A stretch of 64,000 nt of DNA from Streptomyces sindenensis (GTDB taxonomy: Bacteria; Actinomycetota; Actinomycetes; Streptomycetales; Streptomycetaceae), in NCBI RefSeq assembly GCF_014649035.1, contig NZ_BMSG01000019.1, positions 1-64,000 of the forward strand. Reading direction: 5' to 3'. This document shows positions 51,126 through 59,776 of this stretch, piece after piece. Below the pieces are notes generated by a model. The model made no database searches and was not told where the DNA came from. It worked only from the letters and a program-made list of their open reading frames with translations. The translations under genes and the position numbers were made by a program. Positions within the stretch are counted from its first letter, which is position 1. Every line of letters starts with the position of its first letter.

Positions 51126-51875
51126 CTACGGGGTTTCCGGCACCTCGTCCAGCTCGGCCAGGGCCAGCAGCTGCTCGGGCGTGACGCCCTTGGGGATCGG
51201 CACGGGGGCGGGCGTGCGCAAGGGCGGCTGCCAGCCCTTCTCCGGGTCCCAGCGGCGCACGACGCGGGCGGGGGCTCCGGCGACCACCGCGTGGTCCGGG
51301 ACCTCGCCCCGGACGACGGCGCCCGCCGCGACCACCACGTTCCGGCCGAGCCGGGCTCCGGGCAGGATCACCGCGCCGGTGCCGATCCAGCAGCCGGGGC
51401 CGATCGCCACCGGTTCCATCCGGGGCCACTGCCTGCCCACGGGCTCGTGCGGGTCGTCGTAGCTGTGGTTGGTCGAGGTGATGTAGACGTTCGGACCGCA
51501 GTACGTGTCCGAGCCGATGGTCACCGTCGTGTCGGCGATCACATGGCTGCCACGCCCCAGCACCACCCCGTCGCCCAGGGTGAGGATCGGGTCGGGTCCC
51601 AGGTCCAGGTCGGGCATCATCCCGGCGGTGAGGGTGACCTGCTCGCCGATGACGCAGTGCGCGCCCAGCTCGATCCACCGCTCCCCGAACACGGTCCCCT
51701 GCGGGAAGGCGAGCCGGGTGCCCGCGCCGATCGCTCCGAACCGCAGGCGCCCGGGGTGCTCGGCGGTGACCGCGCCCGCCCGCTGCGCCCAGGCCCAGCC
51801 GGCGTGGACCGCTCGGGAGGCGGCGCGGCGCGGCCAGCGGGCGAGGAAGGAGAACGTGTTTCGGTTCTTCGGCAC
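51126..51875 (-). CDS. hexapeptide-repeat acyltransferase
   Basis: A 249-residue left-handed beta-helix protein. Hexapeptide repeats run from about residue 65 to 205 (GTVFGERWIELGAHCVIGEQ, VVLGRGSHVIADTTVTIGS, GCWIGTGAVILPGARLGRNVVVAAGAVV, seen in parts). The loop TSTNHSYDDPHEPVG resembles acetyltransferases that modify sugars or polyketides. The acceptor is unknown. I chose GTG at 51875 (PKNRNTFSFLARWP), although its ribosome site is weak. It is divergent from a gamma-carbonic-anhydrase-like gene. Confidence 0.85.
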   Translation of the reverse strand: MPKNRNTFSFLARWPRRAASRAVHAGWAWAQRAGAVTAEHPGRLRFGAIGAGTRLAFPQGTVFGERWIELGAHCVIGEQVTLTAGMMPDLDLGPDPILTLGDGVVLGRGSHVIADTTVTIGSDTYCGPNVYITSTNHSYDDPHEPVGRQWPRMEPVAIGPGCWIGTGAVILPGARLGRNVVVAAGAVVRGEVPDHAVVAGAPARVVRRWDPEKGWQPPLRTPAPVPIPKGVTPEQLLALAELDEVPETP

Positions 51876-52035
51876 GCGCTCACGGTAGTCGGCGGCGCGG
51901 TCGGCGATCCCCGCGGTGACCTGTGATGTTCGCCCCACTGCGCGGCGGCCGCCGGGGGCCGTCGCCTACCGTGAGAGCCGGCCTGATCCGGTGGAGAGGG
52001 CCCAGGAGCACCACACCGGCGCGAAGGAGCAGGCG

Positions 52036-52566
52036 ATGGCGGAGCAGGCGTTGATCACGGGCATGGGCGGCAAGGAGCCGGACATCGATGTGGACGCTTT
52101 TGTGGCCCCGACCTCCGTGGTGATCGGTGAGGTGACGCTCGCCCCGGGCTCCAGCGTCTGGTACCAGGCCGTGCTGCGCGCCGACTGCGGTCCCATCACG
52201 CTCGGCCCCGACAGCAACATCCAGGACAACTGCAGCGTGCACACCGACCCCGGTTTCCCGCTCACGGTGGGCGCGCGGGTCTCGGTCGGCCACAACGCCG
52301 TGCTGCACGGCTGTGTGATCGAGGACGACGTGCTGGTCGGGATGGGCGCGACGGTGCTCAACGGCGCGCACATCGGCGCGGGTTCGCTGGTCGCGGCGCA
52401 GGCTCTGGTCCCGCAGGGGATGCGGGTGCCGCCGGGCTCGCTCGTCGCGGGGGTGCCCGCGAAGGTGAAGCGGCCGCTGACCGCCGAGGAGCTGGAGAGC
52501 ATCCGCTTCAACGCGGCCGGGTACGTGGAGCTGGCGAAGGCGCACCGCGAGGCGCACGGCGGCTGA
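52036..52566 (+). CDS. gamma-carbonic anhydrase-like protein
   Basis: A 176-residue left-handed beta-helix protein. SSVWYQAVLRADCGPI and the zinc-ligand histidines in NCSVHTD and VGHNAVLHGC match gamma-class carbonic anhydrases and the PaaY/YrdA group. Activity is not guaranteed by these residues. The ATG at 52036 follows AAGGAG. A strong terminator follows the stop. Confidence 0.9.
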   Translation: MAEQALITGMGGKEPDIDVDAFVAPTSVVIGEVTLAPGSSVWYQAVLRADCGPITLGPDSNIQDNCSVHTDPGFPLTVGARVSVGHNAVLHGCVIEDDVLVGMGATVLNGAHIGAGSLVAAQALVPQGMRVPPGSLVAGVPAKVKRPLTAEELESIRFNAAGYVELAKAHREAHGG

Positions 52567-52595
52567 CGCCCGCCCGTGGACAGCCGGAAGGCCCC

Positions 52596-52634
52596 GGGCC
52601 GTCGCCCCTCCCGCATCCGGAGGGGCGACGGCCC
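52596..52634. terminator. 16-bp-stem bidirectional terminator
   Basis: Arms 52596-52611 and 52619-52634 (left begins GGGCCGTCGCC) are perfect inverted repeats around CGCATCC. It lies between the convergent ends of the gamma-carbonic anhydrase gene (52566) and the thioesterase gene (52659). Confidence 0.9.
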
Positions 52635-52658
52635 GGTCTCATGTGCGGACGGCGGTGG

Positions 52659-53111
52659 TCAGCCGTTGGGGCGCAGGGTCCACACGACGGTCATCTCGCC
52701 GGTGACCGCGCCGTCGGCGCGCGTGATCTCGATGGCGACGGGGAATTCCGGCCGCTGTCCGGCGTCCAGCTCGGCGACCACGTCGGCGATCGGGCGGCCG
52801 AGGGTCGCGGTGGCGGTGACCTCGCCCATGGCGAGCTTCTTGTAGCCGATCTCGGCCTTCACGGCGAGCGGCACGGCCCGCGACATCTGGTCGCCGAAGG
52901 CGGCGATGACGATCGCGCCACTGGCGGACTCGGCGAGCGTGAACATCGCTCCGGCGTGCGGGCCGCCGACGTGGTTGTGGTAATCCGCCTGGTCGGGCAG
53001 CCGGACGACGGCGCGCTCCGGGGTCGTCTCCAGGAATTCGAGGTTGAGGGTCCGGGCCATCGGAACCGTGGCGACGAGCATCTCGCCCACGGTCATCTGT
53101 TCAGCGCTCAT
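52659..53111 (-). CDS. hotdog-fold thioesterase-like protein (DUF4442)
   Basis: A 150-residue hotdog protein similar to PaaI/DUF4442 members. HNHVGGPHAGAMFTLAESASGA is the central helix region where acyl-CoA thioesterases keep their active-site residues. The substrate is unknown. The ATGs at 53111 and 53096 are both possible. It is divergent from a membrane protein, with a 106-bp gap. Confidence 0.85.
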   Translation of the reverse strand: MSAEQMTVGEMLVATVPMARTLNLEFLETTPERAVVRLPDQADYHNHVGGPHAGAMFTLAESASGAIVIAAFGDQMSRAVPLAVKAEIGYKKLAMGEVTATATLGRPIADVVAELDAGQRPEFPVAIEITRADGAVTGEMTVVWTLRPNG

Positions 53112-53217
53112 ACCGGAAGGTTACTCACCAGTAGCACCGTTTGGCCATCCCCTTGTGACGGCTCCGGTACAGGGCTGGCGTAGAAGTGGGCGCACGGCCC
53201 ATCTATGGTTACTGGCC

Positions 53218-54312
53218 ATGTGGCCAGGAACGCAGCCGCCCGGGGGCGAGCAGAACCCGCAGGACCAGAACCAGAACCCGTACCAGCAGCCGGGGTACCA
53301 GCAGCCGAATCCCTACCAGCAACCGGGATATCCGCCGCAGGGCCAGTCGGGGCAGCCCACCGAACCGGGCTACGGGTACCCGCAGGGCCAGTCCGGCGGG
53401 CAGCCGGGGTACCAGCAGCCCAATCCCTACCAGCAGCCGACGGTGCCGCAGTACGCCGTCCCGGGCCCGCCCGGCGGGCCGAAGCCCGGGGACGACAAGA
53501 AGAAGACGACGATCGTGGCGATCGTCGCGGCGCTGGCCGTCGTGATCGCGGCGGGCGTCACCGGTTTCCTCGTCCTCGGCAAGGACGACGACGAGGGCAA
53601 GAACGTCGCCGGAGGCGAGAAGACCGCGTCGCCGAGTGCCAAGCCGAGCGAGACGGCCACCGGCTCCGCGCCGCCCGTGGAGAACCCGCGGGGCTCCGAG
53701 AGCGACCCCAAGCCGCTCATTCCGGGGTGGAAGGTCGTCACCAACCCCAAGTGGGGCACGCAGTTCGACGTTCCCGGCGACTGGGAGGTCGCGAGCTCGG
53801 GAATGTTCTCCGGCTTCGAGGACGCCAAGAAGGAGGACGGGTCGCCGGTCGCCGGCTTCTCCGCACCCGCCTACTACAAGAGCAAGTGGTGCGTCGACGA
53901 CTCCGACGGGGACGGCCGCGAGGAGGACACCGGGCTCGCGGGCGTCGGGACGAAGGGCGCCCAGGGTGCCAAGAGCACCGACGAGGCCGCACGGAACGAG
54001 GCCGCCAACTGGGTGTGGGCCGCCTACGCCCAGCTCGACCCGAAGTCCAAGGTCAAGGTCGGCAAGGCCAAGCCCTTCACCACCAAGTCGGGTCTCTCCG
54101 GCAGCGTCGCGCAGGCCACCGCCCTGGAGCTGGCCAACAAGGAGAAGTGCGACAGCGACGGGAAGTCGATCGCCTTCTCCTTCAAGAACTCCAAGGGCGA
54201 CTTCTCGACCTGGGTCCTCTACGCCGCCGCCGGCGTCAAGGACGAGCTGCCGGACACCACCATCCAGCAGATCCTGAGCACGGTCCGCCTCGCGGGTGAG
54301 CCCACCGGCTGA
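53218..54312 (+). CDS. single-pass membrane protein with a QP-rich N-terminus
   Basis: A 364-residue protein. Residues 1-90 are repeats of the type NPYQQPGYQQPNPYQQPG, disordered and cytoplasmic. One transmembrane helix lies at about 99-121 (TIVAIVAALAVVIAAGVTGF), followed by an acidic and Ser/Thr/Pro linker and an extracellular domain of about 200 residues with two cysteines. Proteins of this layout are common in Streptomyces near the cell envelope; the function is unknown. TATGGT at 53204-53209 lies 8 bp before the ATG, suggesting a leaderless transcript. Confidence 0.82.
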   Translation: MWPGTQPPGGEQNPQDQNQNPYQQPGYQQPNPYQQPGYPPQGQSGQPTEPGYGYPQGQSGGQPGYQQPNPYQQPTVPQYAVPGPPGGPKPGDDKKKTTIVAIVAALAVVIAAGVTGFLVLGKDDDEGKNVAGGEKTASPSAKPSETATGSAPPVENPRGSESDPKPLIPGWKVVTNPKWGTQFDVPGDWEVASSGMFSGFEDAKKEDGSPVAGFSAPAYYKSKWCVDDSDGDGREEDTGLAGVGTKGAQGAKSTDEAARNEAANWVWAAYAQLDPKSKVKVGKAKPFTTKSGLSGSVAQATALELANKEKCDSDGKSIAFSFKNSKGDFSTWVLYAAAGVKDELPDTTIQQILSTVRLAGEPTG

Positions 54313-54373
54313 CACCCGCACGACGCAGCGCGTTCCCGCACCACCCTGCCGCCCCGCCCGCCCGCATGGAGCC

Positions 54374-55219
54374 TCAGCCCACGCTGAAGGCCCCGGCGGG
54401 CGGTTCGGGCGAGGCGACCGCGTCCGCGTCCGCCACCGGGCGGGCTCCGTCGATGAACCGGGTCAGCGCGGCACCGTGGGTGACCCGCGCGGGGAAGACG
54501 TCCGCGGCGCAGCGGCGGACGAGCGGGTCCACGTCGATGGGCGTGGACGAGGCGAGCAGCACGACGTTGCCGAACCGCCGCCCGCGCAGCACCGCCGGTT
54601 CCCCGACCAGCGCCAGCTCCGGGAAGACGGCGGCGAAGTTCGCCAACTGTGAGCGGAGGAAGGCGAACGGCGCGCTGTCGGCCAGGTTGGCCGCGTAGAT
54701 CCCGTCCGCGCGCAGGGCCCGCCCGGCCGCCCGCGCGTACTCCACGGACGTGAGGTGCGCCGGCACCCGGGAGCCGCCGAAGACGTCCGCGATCAGCAGA
54801 TCGGCGGAGGCCGGGGCCGCTTCCTCCAGCCGCGCCCGGGCGTCGGCCGCGTGCAGGGTGATGCCGCTCCCGTCGGGCAGCGGCAGATGCTCCCGGACCA
54901 GCCCCAGCAGCCCTCGGTCCGCGTCGACCACGTCCTGCCGTGAGCCGGGGCGGGTCGCGGCCACGTAGCGGGGCAGGGTCAGCGCACCACCGCCCAGATG
55001 GAGGACGTCCAGGGGCGCACCCGGCTCCGCCGCGCCGTCCACGACGTGGGCGAGCCGCCTGACGTACTCGAACTCCAGGTAGGACGGGTCGTCGAGGTCG
55101 ACGTAGGACTGGGGTGCGTCGTCGACCGTGAGCAGCCAGGCCCGGTCGCGGTCCACGTCGGGCAGCAGCCGGGCGGTGCCGCAGTCGACCTCGCGGATGA
55201 CGGGTATCGGCTCGTTCAC
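54374..55219 (-). CDS. spermidine synthase-like methyltransferase-fold protein
   Basis: A 281-residue protein with the spermidine-synthase fold: DLDDPSYLEFEYVRRLAHVV, VLHLGGGALTLPRYV as the nucleotide motif, and DLLIADVFGGSRVPAHLTS. The polyamine-binding residues of true synthases are not all evident, so it may bind another substrate. GTG at 55219 gives the usual N-terminus but has GGAGAG immediately adjacent, an unusually short spacing. Confidence 0.8.
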   Translation of the reverse strand: MNEPIPVIREVDCGTARLLPDVDRDRAWLLTVDDAPQSYVDLDDPSYLEFEYVRRLAHVVDGAAEPGAPLDVLHLGGGALTLPRYVAATRPGSRQDVVDADRGLLGLVREHLPLPDGSGITLHAADARARLEEAAPASADLLIADVFGGSRVPAHLTSVEYARAAGRALRADGIYAANLADSAPFAFLRSQLANFAAVFPELALVGEPAVLRGRRFGNVVLLASSTPIDVDPLVRRCAADVFPARVTHGAALTRFIDGARPVADADAVASPEPPAGAFSVG

Positions 55220-55282
55220 CTCTCCATTGTCGCCGCCGTCGCCCGCCGCCCCGAACCGAGGGGTGGCGGGCAACGGGCGGTC

Positions 55283-56458
55283 TCAGAGCAGCTCGGTGAC
55301 CGTTCCCGCGCCGACCGTGCGGCCGCCCTCGCGGATCGCGAAGCCGAGACCCGGCTCCAGCGGCACGTCACGGCCCAGCTCCACGGTCATGGTGACCGTG
55401 TCGCCGGGGCGCGCGACCGCCGCCTCGCCGAGGTCGACGTCGCCGACGACGTCCGCCGTACGGATGTAGAACTGCGGCCGGTAGCCGGTGGCGACCGGGG
55501 TGGTCCGGCCGCCCTCCTTCGCCGACAGCACGTACACCTGCGCGGTGAACCGGCGGCTCGGCGTGAGGCTGCCGGGCGCGGCCACGACATGGCCGCGGCG
55601 GACCCGGTCGCGCTCCACCCCGCGCAGCAGCAGCGCGACGTTGTCCCCGGCCTCGGCGGACTCCATCGGCTTGCCGAAGGTCTCCAGACCGGTGACGACC
55701 GTCTCGACGTCCGCGCCCAGCACCTGGACCCGGTCGCCGACACGGACGGTGCCGCGCTCGACCGCGCCGGTGACGACGGTGCCCCGGCCGGTGATGGTCA
55801 GGACGTTCTCGACGGACAGCAGGAACGGCGCGTCGGTGTAGCGCACCGGCATCGGTACGTACGTGTCGACGGCGTCCAGCAGCCCTTCGATCGCCGCCGT
55901 CCACCGCGGGTCGCCCTCCAGCGCCCTGAGCCCGGAGACCCGGACCACGGGGACGGTGTCACCGCCGTACCCGTGCGCGGAGAGCAGTTCGCGGACCTCC
56001 AGCTCGACCAGGTCGGTCAGCTCGGGGTCGCCCGCGTCGGCCTTGTTGAGGGCGACGACGATGTGGTCGACGCCCACTTGACGGGCCAGCAGGACGTGCT
56101 CGGCGGTCTGCGGCATGATCCCGTCGAGCGCCGAGACGACGAGGATCGCCCCGTCGAGCTGCGCCGCGCCCGTGACCATGTTCTTGATGTAGTCGGCGTG
56201 TCCGGGCATGTCGACGTGCGCGTAGTGGCGGGTGTCGGTCTCGTACTCGACGTGCGCGATGTTGATGGTGATGCCGCGCTGGGCCTCCTCGGGGGCCCGG
56301 TCGATCCGGTCGAAGGACACGTAGGAGGTGGAGCTTCCGCCGCGCTCGCTGAGGACCTTGGTGATGGCGGCGGTGAGGGTGGTCTTGCCGTGGTCGACGT
56401 GGCCCATCGTGCCGATGTTGAGGTGCGGCTTGGTGCGCACGTAAGCCGTCTTGGACAT
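55283..56458 (-). CDS. tuf: divergent elongation factor Tu (tuf3-like)
   Basis: A 391-residue translation GTPase with all G motifs: GHVDHGKT (19-26), RGITINIAHVEYET, DMPGHADYIKNM, NKAD, and the domain 2/3 end GAGTVTELL. It differs from the main actinobacterial EF-Tu at many sites (HVDMPGHADY where Cys is usual, SALDGIMPQTAEHV) and is not near fus or rpsG. Streptomyces often have such a second gene, tuf3, expressed under stress in S. coelicolor. A hairpin and a small ORF lie upstream on the same strand. Confidence 0.93.
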   Translation of the reverse strand: MSKTAYVRTKPHLNIGTMGHVDHGKTTLTAAITKVLSERGGSSTSYVSFDRIDRAPEEAQRGITINIAHVEYETDTRHYAHVDMPGHADYIKNMVTGAAQLDGAILVVSALDGIMPQTAEHVLLARQVGVDHIVVALNKADAGDPELTDLVELEVRELLSAHGYGGDTVPVVRVSGLRALEGDPRWTAAIEGLLDAVDTYVPMPVRYTDAPFLLSVENVLTITGRGTVVTGAVERGTVRVGDRVQVLGADVETVVTGLETFGKPMESAEAGDNVALLLRGVERDRVRRGHVVAAPGSLTPSRRFTAQVYVLSAKEGGRTTPVATGYRPQFYIRTADVVGDVDLGEAAVARPGDTVTMTVELGRDVPLEPGLGFAIREGGRTVGAGTVTELL

Positions 56459-56517
56459 GGCTCGTTCCTTCTGAAGCACTCGAAGCTGAGAAAAGATGAA
56501 GACCCCAGGGCCCCGCC

Positions 56518-56560
56518 GACCCTCCCCTTGCGGGGTCCGCCGGACTGTCGGGGGAGGGTC
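56518..56560 (-). terminator. hairpin or attenuator in the tuf leader
   Basis: GACCCTCCCC (56518-56527) and GGGGAGGGTC (56551-56560) are perfect inverted repeats. On the minus strand the stem starts at the stop codon of the small upstream ORF. An alternative CCCC-GCAA-GGGG stem uses one of the same arms, so two exclusive structures are possible. The tuf start is 59 bp further on, after a pyrimidine-rich stretch. Confidence 0.6.
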
Positions 56561-56744
56561 AGCTTCGGGCGCCGCCGATGGGCGCTGCGGCGACGGCGTG
56601 AGCCGATGCGACTGCTGCCGCGGCAACGGCTGCCGCGGCCGGGGCGAGTGCCTCGGCGACCGCGTCGTTCACGGCAGCCTTCGGCGCGTCCGCGACTGCG
56701 GACGGCGCTGCGGGGAAGGCGTACCGGAACATGCCCCTGATCAT
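56559..56744 (-). CDS. alanine-rich 61-residue ORF upstream of tuf
   Basis: It encodes 61 residues starting MIRGMFRYAFPAAP and then Ala/Val-rich sequence without charged clusters. Third codon positions are mostly G or C and the frame is clean, which supports coding. I see no good ribosome site, and an internal ATG (MFRYAF) is possible. It is not a family that I know. It lies 100 bp before tuf on the same strand with a hairpin at its stop, so a leader-peptide role is conceivable. Confidence 0.45.
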   Translation of the reverse strand: MIRGMFRYAFPAAPSAVADAPKAAVNDAVAEALAPAAAAVAAAAVASAHAVAAAPIGGARS

Positions 56745-56798
56745 GGCCGGGCGCGGCGGCCGCGTCGAATGGTTTTCCCCCGCCCTGTCCGCCGCGGC

Positions 56799-57512
56799 TC
56801 AGAGGTTCTTGAGGGCCTCGCGCACGGAGAGCGGGGACAGCCGGGTCCGCGCGCCGTCGACGAAGTCGCGTACGGCGGCGGGGTCGGTCTTGGCGTACTC
56901 GCGCAGGGCCCAGCCGATCGCCTTGCGGATGAAGAAGTCCGGGTGGTCCGCGCGGCGCAGGCAGTAGCCGAACAGCCGGTCGGCGTCGGTGGCTTCCTGG
57001 TAGCGCAACTGGTGGAGGAGGGCGGTCCTGGCGGCCCAGAGGCTGGGGTCGTCGATCCACCGGTCCATCTCCCGGGCGAGCGCCGGGTCGGCGGCGACCA
57101 GCGGGCCCGCGACATGCGCGGCGAGCAGGTCGACCGTGTCCCACCAGGGGACGGTGGTCACCAGGTGGTGCAGGACGGGCAGGAAGCCGGAGGTGCAGCG
57201 GCCCGCGTGGCGGCGCAGATGGTCGACGGCGAAGTAGTGGTACTCGCGCTCGGGCAGCCGCCAGCAGCGCAGCGCGATCGCGGTGCAGTCCCGCTCGTCC
57301 GGCCGCCCGGTGCCCGCCAGCACGGTCCGTGACAGGGCCCGGCGCTCGGGGGCGGGGATCCCGAGGAAGGGTGCGACGTGCTTCATGTACGCGGCGGCGG
57401 CCTCGGCCCGTACGGGGTCGGCGGCGGGGGCGTAGGCGGCGACGAGCCGCTCCAGGACGGTGTCGGCGAGGGCGCTGACCGGCGGAACGGGGGCGTCGGC
57501 GGCGTGGTTCAC
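56799..57512 (-). CDS. DNA alkylation repair protein (AlkD-like)
   Basis: A 237-residue HEAT-repeat glycosylase of the AlkD family, which removes alkylated purines. Conserved parts are KHVAPFLGIPAPERR, EYHYFAVDHLRRH, WWDTVDLLAAHVAG and DFFIRKAIGWALREYAKTDP. I chose GTG at 57512; upstream starts at 57521 and 57539 have poorer codon bias. It is divergent from the VTT-domain gene, and the starts are only 50 bp apart. Confidence 0.9.
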   Translation of the reverse strand: MNHAADAPVPPVSALADTVLERLVAAYAPAADPVRAEAAAAYMKHVAPFLGIPAPERRALSRTVLAGTGRPDERDCTAIALRCWRLPEREYHYFAVDHLRRHAGRCTSGFLPVLHHLVTTVPWWDTVDLLAAHVAGPLVAADPALAREMDRWIDDPSLWAARTALLHQLRYQEATDADRLFGYCLRRADHPDFFIRKAIGWALREYAKTDPAAVRDFVDGARTRLSPLSVREALKNL

Positions 57513-57561
57513 GCGACGCACATTACGGCGATCACACATCCTTTTCGGTTACTCTCCCCGA

Positions 57562-58284
57562 ATGTTCGACCCCGTCCCCGCCGCCCGGCCCGCCTCCGGT
57601 CCGGCCCTGCGCCTCTCCCGGGCGCTGTTGTCGCCGTGGTCCCGTCTCTCGTTGCTTGTCGTCGTCCTGCTCGGGGCCGCGACGACGATGCTGCTGTTCG
57701 AACCGCAGCGGCTGCTGGCGTCGGGCTGGCCGCCCGAGCTGACCGGGGGCGCGGCGGCGATGGTCTTCGGCCTGGCGTACGGGGCGCTGACGGTGGCGTT
57801 CGTGCCGCGGCCGCTGCTGAACATCGCCGCGGGCGCGCTGTTCGGCGCGCAGACGGGTCTGGCAGCGGCGCTGGCGGGCACGGTGCTGGGTGCGGGCGTG
57901 TCGTTCATGCTCGGCCGGGTGCTGGGGCAGGACGCGTTGCGGACCCTGCTGCGCGGGAGGCTGCTCACCGCGGCGGACGGGGTGCTGAGCCGGCACGGCT
58001 TCCGGTCGGTGCTGGCGCTGCGGCTCTTCCCCGGGGTGCCGTTCGCCGCCGCCAACTACTGCGCGGCGACCTCCCGGATGGGCGCTCCGCCGTTCCTCCT
58101 GGCGACCGGTCTCGGGTCGATCCCGAACACGGCGGCGTACGTGATAGCCGGCAGCGAGGCCGCGTCGCCGACCTCGCCGGTGTTCCTGGCCGCCATGGGC
58201 TTCATCGTGCTGTCCGGTCTCGGCGGGGCGCTGGTGGCCTGGCGCAGACGCCACCGGCTGGGCCGCGACACGCCGGAGGGCTGA
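57562..58284 (+). CDS. VTT-domain membrane protein (TVP38/TMEM64 family)
   Basis: A 240-residue integral membrane protein with five or six helices. The family core is visible: FVPRPLLNIAAGALFGAQTG, GAGVSFMLGRVLG and LRLFPGVPFAAANYCAATSRM, close to the SNARE-associated DedA-like consensus. TACTCT at 57550-57555 is a -10 element 6 bp before the ATG, so the message is probably leaderless. Relatives act in lipid or small-molecule movement. Confidence 0.88.
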   Translation: MFDPVPAARPASGPALRLSRALLSPWSRLSLLVVVLLGAATTMLLFEPQRLLASGWPPELTGGAAAMVFGLAYGALTVAFVPRPLLNIAAGALFGAQTGLAAALAGTVLGAGVSFMLGRVLGQDALRTLLRGRLLTAADGVLSRHGFRSVLALRLFPGVPFAAANYCAATSRMGAPPFLLATGLGSIPNTAAYVIAGSEAASPTSPVFLAAMGFIVLSGLGGALVAWRRRHRLGRDTPEG

Positions 58285-58451
58285 CCCTCCTGCGGCACGT
58301 GGATGACCGGCACAGTCGGCCTGACGTTCACTTTCGGGCGATACGCTGCCCGCGACCTCGAAGTCCTTGACCGCACTCCGCACTTTGCACGCTGCCGACG
58401 GGCCCAGCCCCGTGGCCGATGCACGATCACCTCCGGGATGGCCTAAGCCCC

Positions 58452-59327
58452 ATGAGCTGGTTCGAATCATTCGTCCTGGGACTTGTTCAGGGACTCACCG
58501 AGTTCCTGCCGATCTCCTCCAGCGCGCATCTGCGGCTAACGGCCGCGTTCGCCGGCTGGCACGACCCGGGGGCGGCGTTCACCGCGATCACCCAGATCGG
58601 CACCGAGACGGCGGTGCTCATCTACTTCCGCAAGGACATCGCGCGCATCCTGTCGGCCTGGTTCCGCTCCCTGACGGACCGTGCGATGCGCAGCGACCAC
58701 GACGCCCAGATGGGCTGGCTGGTCATCGTGGGCTCGATCCCCATCGGTGTGCTGGGCCTCACGCTCAAGGACCAGATCGAGGGCCCCTTCCGCGACCTGC
58801 GGCTCATCGCGACGACGCTGATCGGCATGGGCATCGTGCTCGGCGTCGCGGACCGGCTGGCCGCGCGCGACGAGACGGGTGGCCGGCACCGGGTGGTCAA
58901 GGAGCGCAAGACGCTCAAGGACCTGGGCGTCAAGGACGGCCTGATCTACGGCTTCTGCCAGGCGATGGCACTGATCCCCGGCGTCTCCCGCTCGGGCGCG
59001 ACGATCAGCGGCGGCCTGCTGATGGGCTACACCCGCGAGTCGGCCGCCCGCTACTCGTTCCTGCTGGCGATCCCCGCGGTGCTGGCCTCCGGCGCGTACG
59101 AGCTGAAGGACGTGGGCGAGGGGCATGTCTCGTGGGGCCCGACGATCTTCGCGACCGTGGTGGCGTTCTTCGTCGGATACGCCGTCATCGCCTGGTTCAT
59201 GCGCTTCATCACCACCAAGAGCTTCATGCCCTTCGTGATCTACCGGATCCTGCTCGGCATCCTCATCTTCGCGCTGGTCAGCGCTGGTGTATTGAGTCCT
59301 CATGCCGGTGAATCCGGTAGCCATTAA
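58452..59327 (+). CDS. uppP: undecaprenyl-diphosphatase
   Basis: A 291-residue BacA/UppP enzyme that recycles the lipid carrier for cell-wall synthesis and can give bacitracin resistance. Both catalytic motifs are present: QGLTEFLPISSSAHL near the N-terminus and PGVSRSGATISGG in the middle, with seven to eight transmembrane helices. The ATG at 58452 gives the family start (SWFESFVLGLVQG). It is the last clearly core gene before the accessory-looking region. Confidence 0.95.
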   Translation: MSWFESFVLGLVQGLTEFLPISSSAHLRLTAAFAGWHDPGAAFTAITQIGTETAVLIYFRKDIARILSAWFRSLTDRAMRSDHDAQMGWLVIVGSIPIGVLGLTLKDQIEGPFRDLRLIATTLIGMGIVLGVADRLAARDETGGRHRVVKERKTLKDLGVKDGLIYGFCQAMALIPGVSRSGATISGGLLMGYTRESAARYSFLLAIPAVLASGAYELKDVGEGHVSWGPTIFATVVAFFVGYAVIAWFMRFITTKSFMPFVIYRILLGILIFALVSAGVLSPHAGESGSH

Positions 59328-59442
59328 GGGCCGCGAACGGCGGTTTCTTCTACTCTTGATCTAGAAGATTCGAGAGAAGAATAGAGGCGTTTCGAGGCTG
59401 ATCGACGGGGTCGTCTCCCAGTCGATCACCTGGGCAGCACAA

Positions 59443-59494
59443 GGCCGAGGCGAGGTCGCCACCTGGAGGGGTGGAGCGCGGCCTCGCCTCGGCC
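59443..59494. terminator. 13-bp-stem hairpin downstream of uppP
   Basis: GGCCGAGGCGAGG (59443-59455) and CCTCGCCTCGGCC (59482-59494) are perfect inverted repeats. The loop holds a second stem (CCACC with GGTGG), giving an extended structure. It may end the uppP transcript or be part of a structured RNA. Confidence 0.65.
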
Positions 59495-59696
59495 GCCTTA
59501 CCCAACGAGCGGAACCGGAAGTTGGATGACCGGGGCTCACTGGAGAGGGAGGGAAGGCCCTCCCTCCCGCCGCTAAAGGGGTGCGCGACAGGAGGGAGAC
59601 TTCCCTGACGGTGCGCGCCCCATCAGGGTCACGCCCGCCAAGCGATAGATCCAGCGAATGTCCTTGCGGGGCGACAGGTCGAGCAGCGTCGCGCGC

Positions 59697-59714
59697 AACC
59701 TGATATATCAGGTT
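59697..59714. promoter_or_regulatory. 18-bp perfect palindrome upstream of the GntR gene
   Basis: AACCTGATATATCAGGTT is identical to its reverse complement, with an AT-rich centre rare in this genome. It lies 62 bp before the GntR start. Such sites usually bind a homodimer, and the adjacent GntR protein is the best candidate. Confidence 0.7.
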
Positions 59715-59776
59715 CACCGACTGCTTCGTAGGTTCGAACTTCACTCGATGATCATTGATCGACGTAAGAGGTTCGG

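Larger units (their letters stand above)
59328..59776. other. 449-bp hairpin-rich gene-free region
   Basis: No credible gene is seen on either strand. It holds a 13-bp stem (59443-59455 with 59482-59494), a 7-bp stem (59548-59554 with 59559-59565), a CCCTGA/TCAGGG pair near 59604-59630 and an 18-bp palindrome at 59697-59714. The first part is AT-richer than its neighbours. It marks the change from core genes to accessory-looking genes. Confidence 0.6.

Noticed and set aside
59731..59739. tRNA T-loop-like GGTTCGAAC that could mark an integration tRNA
   Set aside because: The flanking bases do not form a T-stem, and no acceptor or anticodon arms are found.
59361..59744. 127-codon open frame on the minus strand
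   Set aside because: It runs through several perfect hairpins, has no ribosome site and has poor codon bias.
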